This document shows, piece by piece, positions 63,151 to 64,000 of a stretch of 64,000 nt of DNA (position 1 is the first letter of the stretch; every line of letters starts with the position of its first letter). A program made the translations under genes and the position numbers. The stretch spans positions 62,001-126,000 of the forward strand of contig CAJQUW010015655.1 of assembly GCA_907163375.1 (NCBI GenBank). The letters run 5' to 3'. A model generated the notes under the pieces. It did no database searches. It saw only the letters and a list, made by a program, of their open reading frames with translations, and had not been told where the DNA came from. The DNA comes from Prostheceraeus crozeri (Eukaryota > Platyhelminthes > Polycladida > Euryleptidae).

Positions 63151-63299
63151 CGGGACAGCGGTACCTACACTGTAAACTGTACACCGCTAAAAAAAGCTGA
63201 AACAACCGTTAAGCTTCACGAAAAAGCTTCACAGAAAATATCTGTTAAATGATGACGTAGCAGTTAAAATCCACTCATATGCTCATATACAATATTTAC

Positions 63300-64000
63300 A
63301 AAAGATATTACCATCTAAAGCAGACTACACCCAATTATTGTCTCATTGGTGAATTTGGAATATGTCCTATGGATGCTCATTTCTCGAAGGCAGCTGTGTT
63401 ATTGAATAAAAATAATTACGAGAAATGAAAGAAGTTTGGTAAAAGAAGTATATGATGCAATATATCTCAATATGACTTCAGATGGTCATGATAGTAGATA
63501 TACATGGTGCTGGCGAATAAGGCAGTTACTTACAAAACTCAGCCTGAAAAATCTATGGGACGAACAGGTAACGGCTGATACAGGAAAATATTTGAGAATT
63601 GCAAAAAATCGAGTGACCCATTACGCTAGAGAAAAATGGATATCTACAGCAAAAGATAGTCATTCTGGCCTGAATTATTTAGGATTATGTGGTTTTGAGA
63701 ATACTATGAAATCATATCTGAATTTTGATATTGAATACAATGACATCAATATGTTATTAAAATTTCGAACAAAAAATCACAAATTAGATTTTGTAACTAG
63801 CAGTTACGGAAATCGGCTGCGATATGAAGAGCGTTTATGTGAGCTATGTGATAATTCGAAAGTGGAGACTCTGTATCATTTCATGATAGAATGCTCACTA
63901 TATCAAAATTTACGACAAGAATCAGCGCTTTTGTTATGCAACTGTAGCAATACAACAGAATTCAATAAATTGATGAATATTTTAACTCCGAAATTGGCAA
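63300..64000 (+). pseudogene. Non-LTR reverse transcriptase 3' part, runs off the window
   Basis: From about 63,312 one frame reads LKQTTPNYCLIGEFGICPM, a motif of the C-terminal part of LINE polymerases. After a frame change near 63,420 an open frame continues to the window end with ARNE-like spacing, TWCWRIRQLL, LKFRTKNHKLDF and the zinc-knuckle-like RLCELCDNSKVETLYHFMIECSLY (C-x2-C...H-x3/4-C). It is on the plus strand, unlike the other LINE here, and unrelated in sequence to it at a glance. The break suggests a dead copy; the end lies outside the window. Confidence 0.78.

Overview
The window is eukaryotic and almost certainly from an aquatic invertebrate animal. It has thrombospondin type-1 (TSP1) exons with GT/AG splice borders, non-LTR retrotransposons with an APE endonuclease, mariner-type, piggyBac-like and RAG1-N-terminus-bearing DNA transposons, and a complete Polinton/Maverick. 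I cannot name the species. Only one host gene is visible (the TSP1 exon array); most of the rest is mobile DNA, much of it nested.

Region 1 (1-25,314) is a tandem array of a roughly 1,585-bp unit, cut off by the left window edge. Each unit carries one 198-bp TSP1 exon of symmetric phase 1-1, so the 15 copies could be spliced in series into a long multi-TSP1 protein. Eight exons are intact; seven have single-base or multiple indels. Indels and low-complexity blocks (C-rich, CT-rich, G-rich, T-rich) are concentrated between about 12 and 22.5 kb and look more like uncorrected long-read sequence than natural decay.

Region 2 (25.3-41.5 kb) is a transposon graveyard. It holds diverged dispersed repeats; a piggyBac-like relic (26,683-29,503) with a roughly 172-bp-periodic foldback element inside it (28,033-29,027); a 2.8-kb element with 1-kb inverted repeats and a CTAA target duplication (29,765-32,596) that encodes an intact RAG1-N-terminus-like zinc protein; a mariner-like transposase relic; and a decayed non-LTR retrotransposon with ORF1 and ORF2 on the minus strand (34.4-38.1 kb).

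Region 3 (41,566-60,672) is a 19.1-kb Polinton/Maverick with roughly 0.7-kb terminal inverted repeats beginning AGT and a perfect 6-bp target duplication (GTCATC). It encodes an adenain-type protease, an integrase fused to a parvovirus-VP1-like phospholipase A2 domain, a double-jelly-roll major capsid protein, a penton-like minor capsid protein, two P-loop packaging-type ATPases (both with a frameshift near an A-run), a protein-primed DNA polymerase B, two membrane-active/minor-capsid-like proteins, a coiled-coil fibre-like protein, zinc-finger proteins and a two-TM end protein. Together these form the gene set for self-synthesis plus virion formation. GC-rich mini-hairpins are scattered through this AT-rich element, including inside coding sequence.

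Region 4 (60,673-64,000) has a mariner element with 205-bp inverted repeats inserted 38 bp from the Polinton end, a second copy of an 809-bp repeat that also lies left of the Polinton, and the 3' part of another non-LTR reverse transcriptase running off the window.
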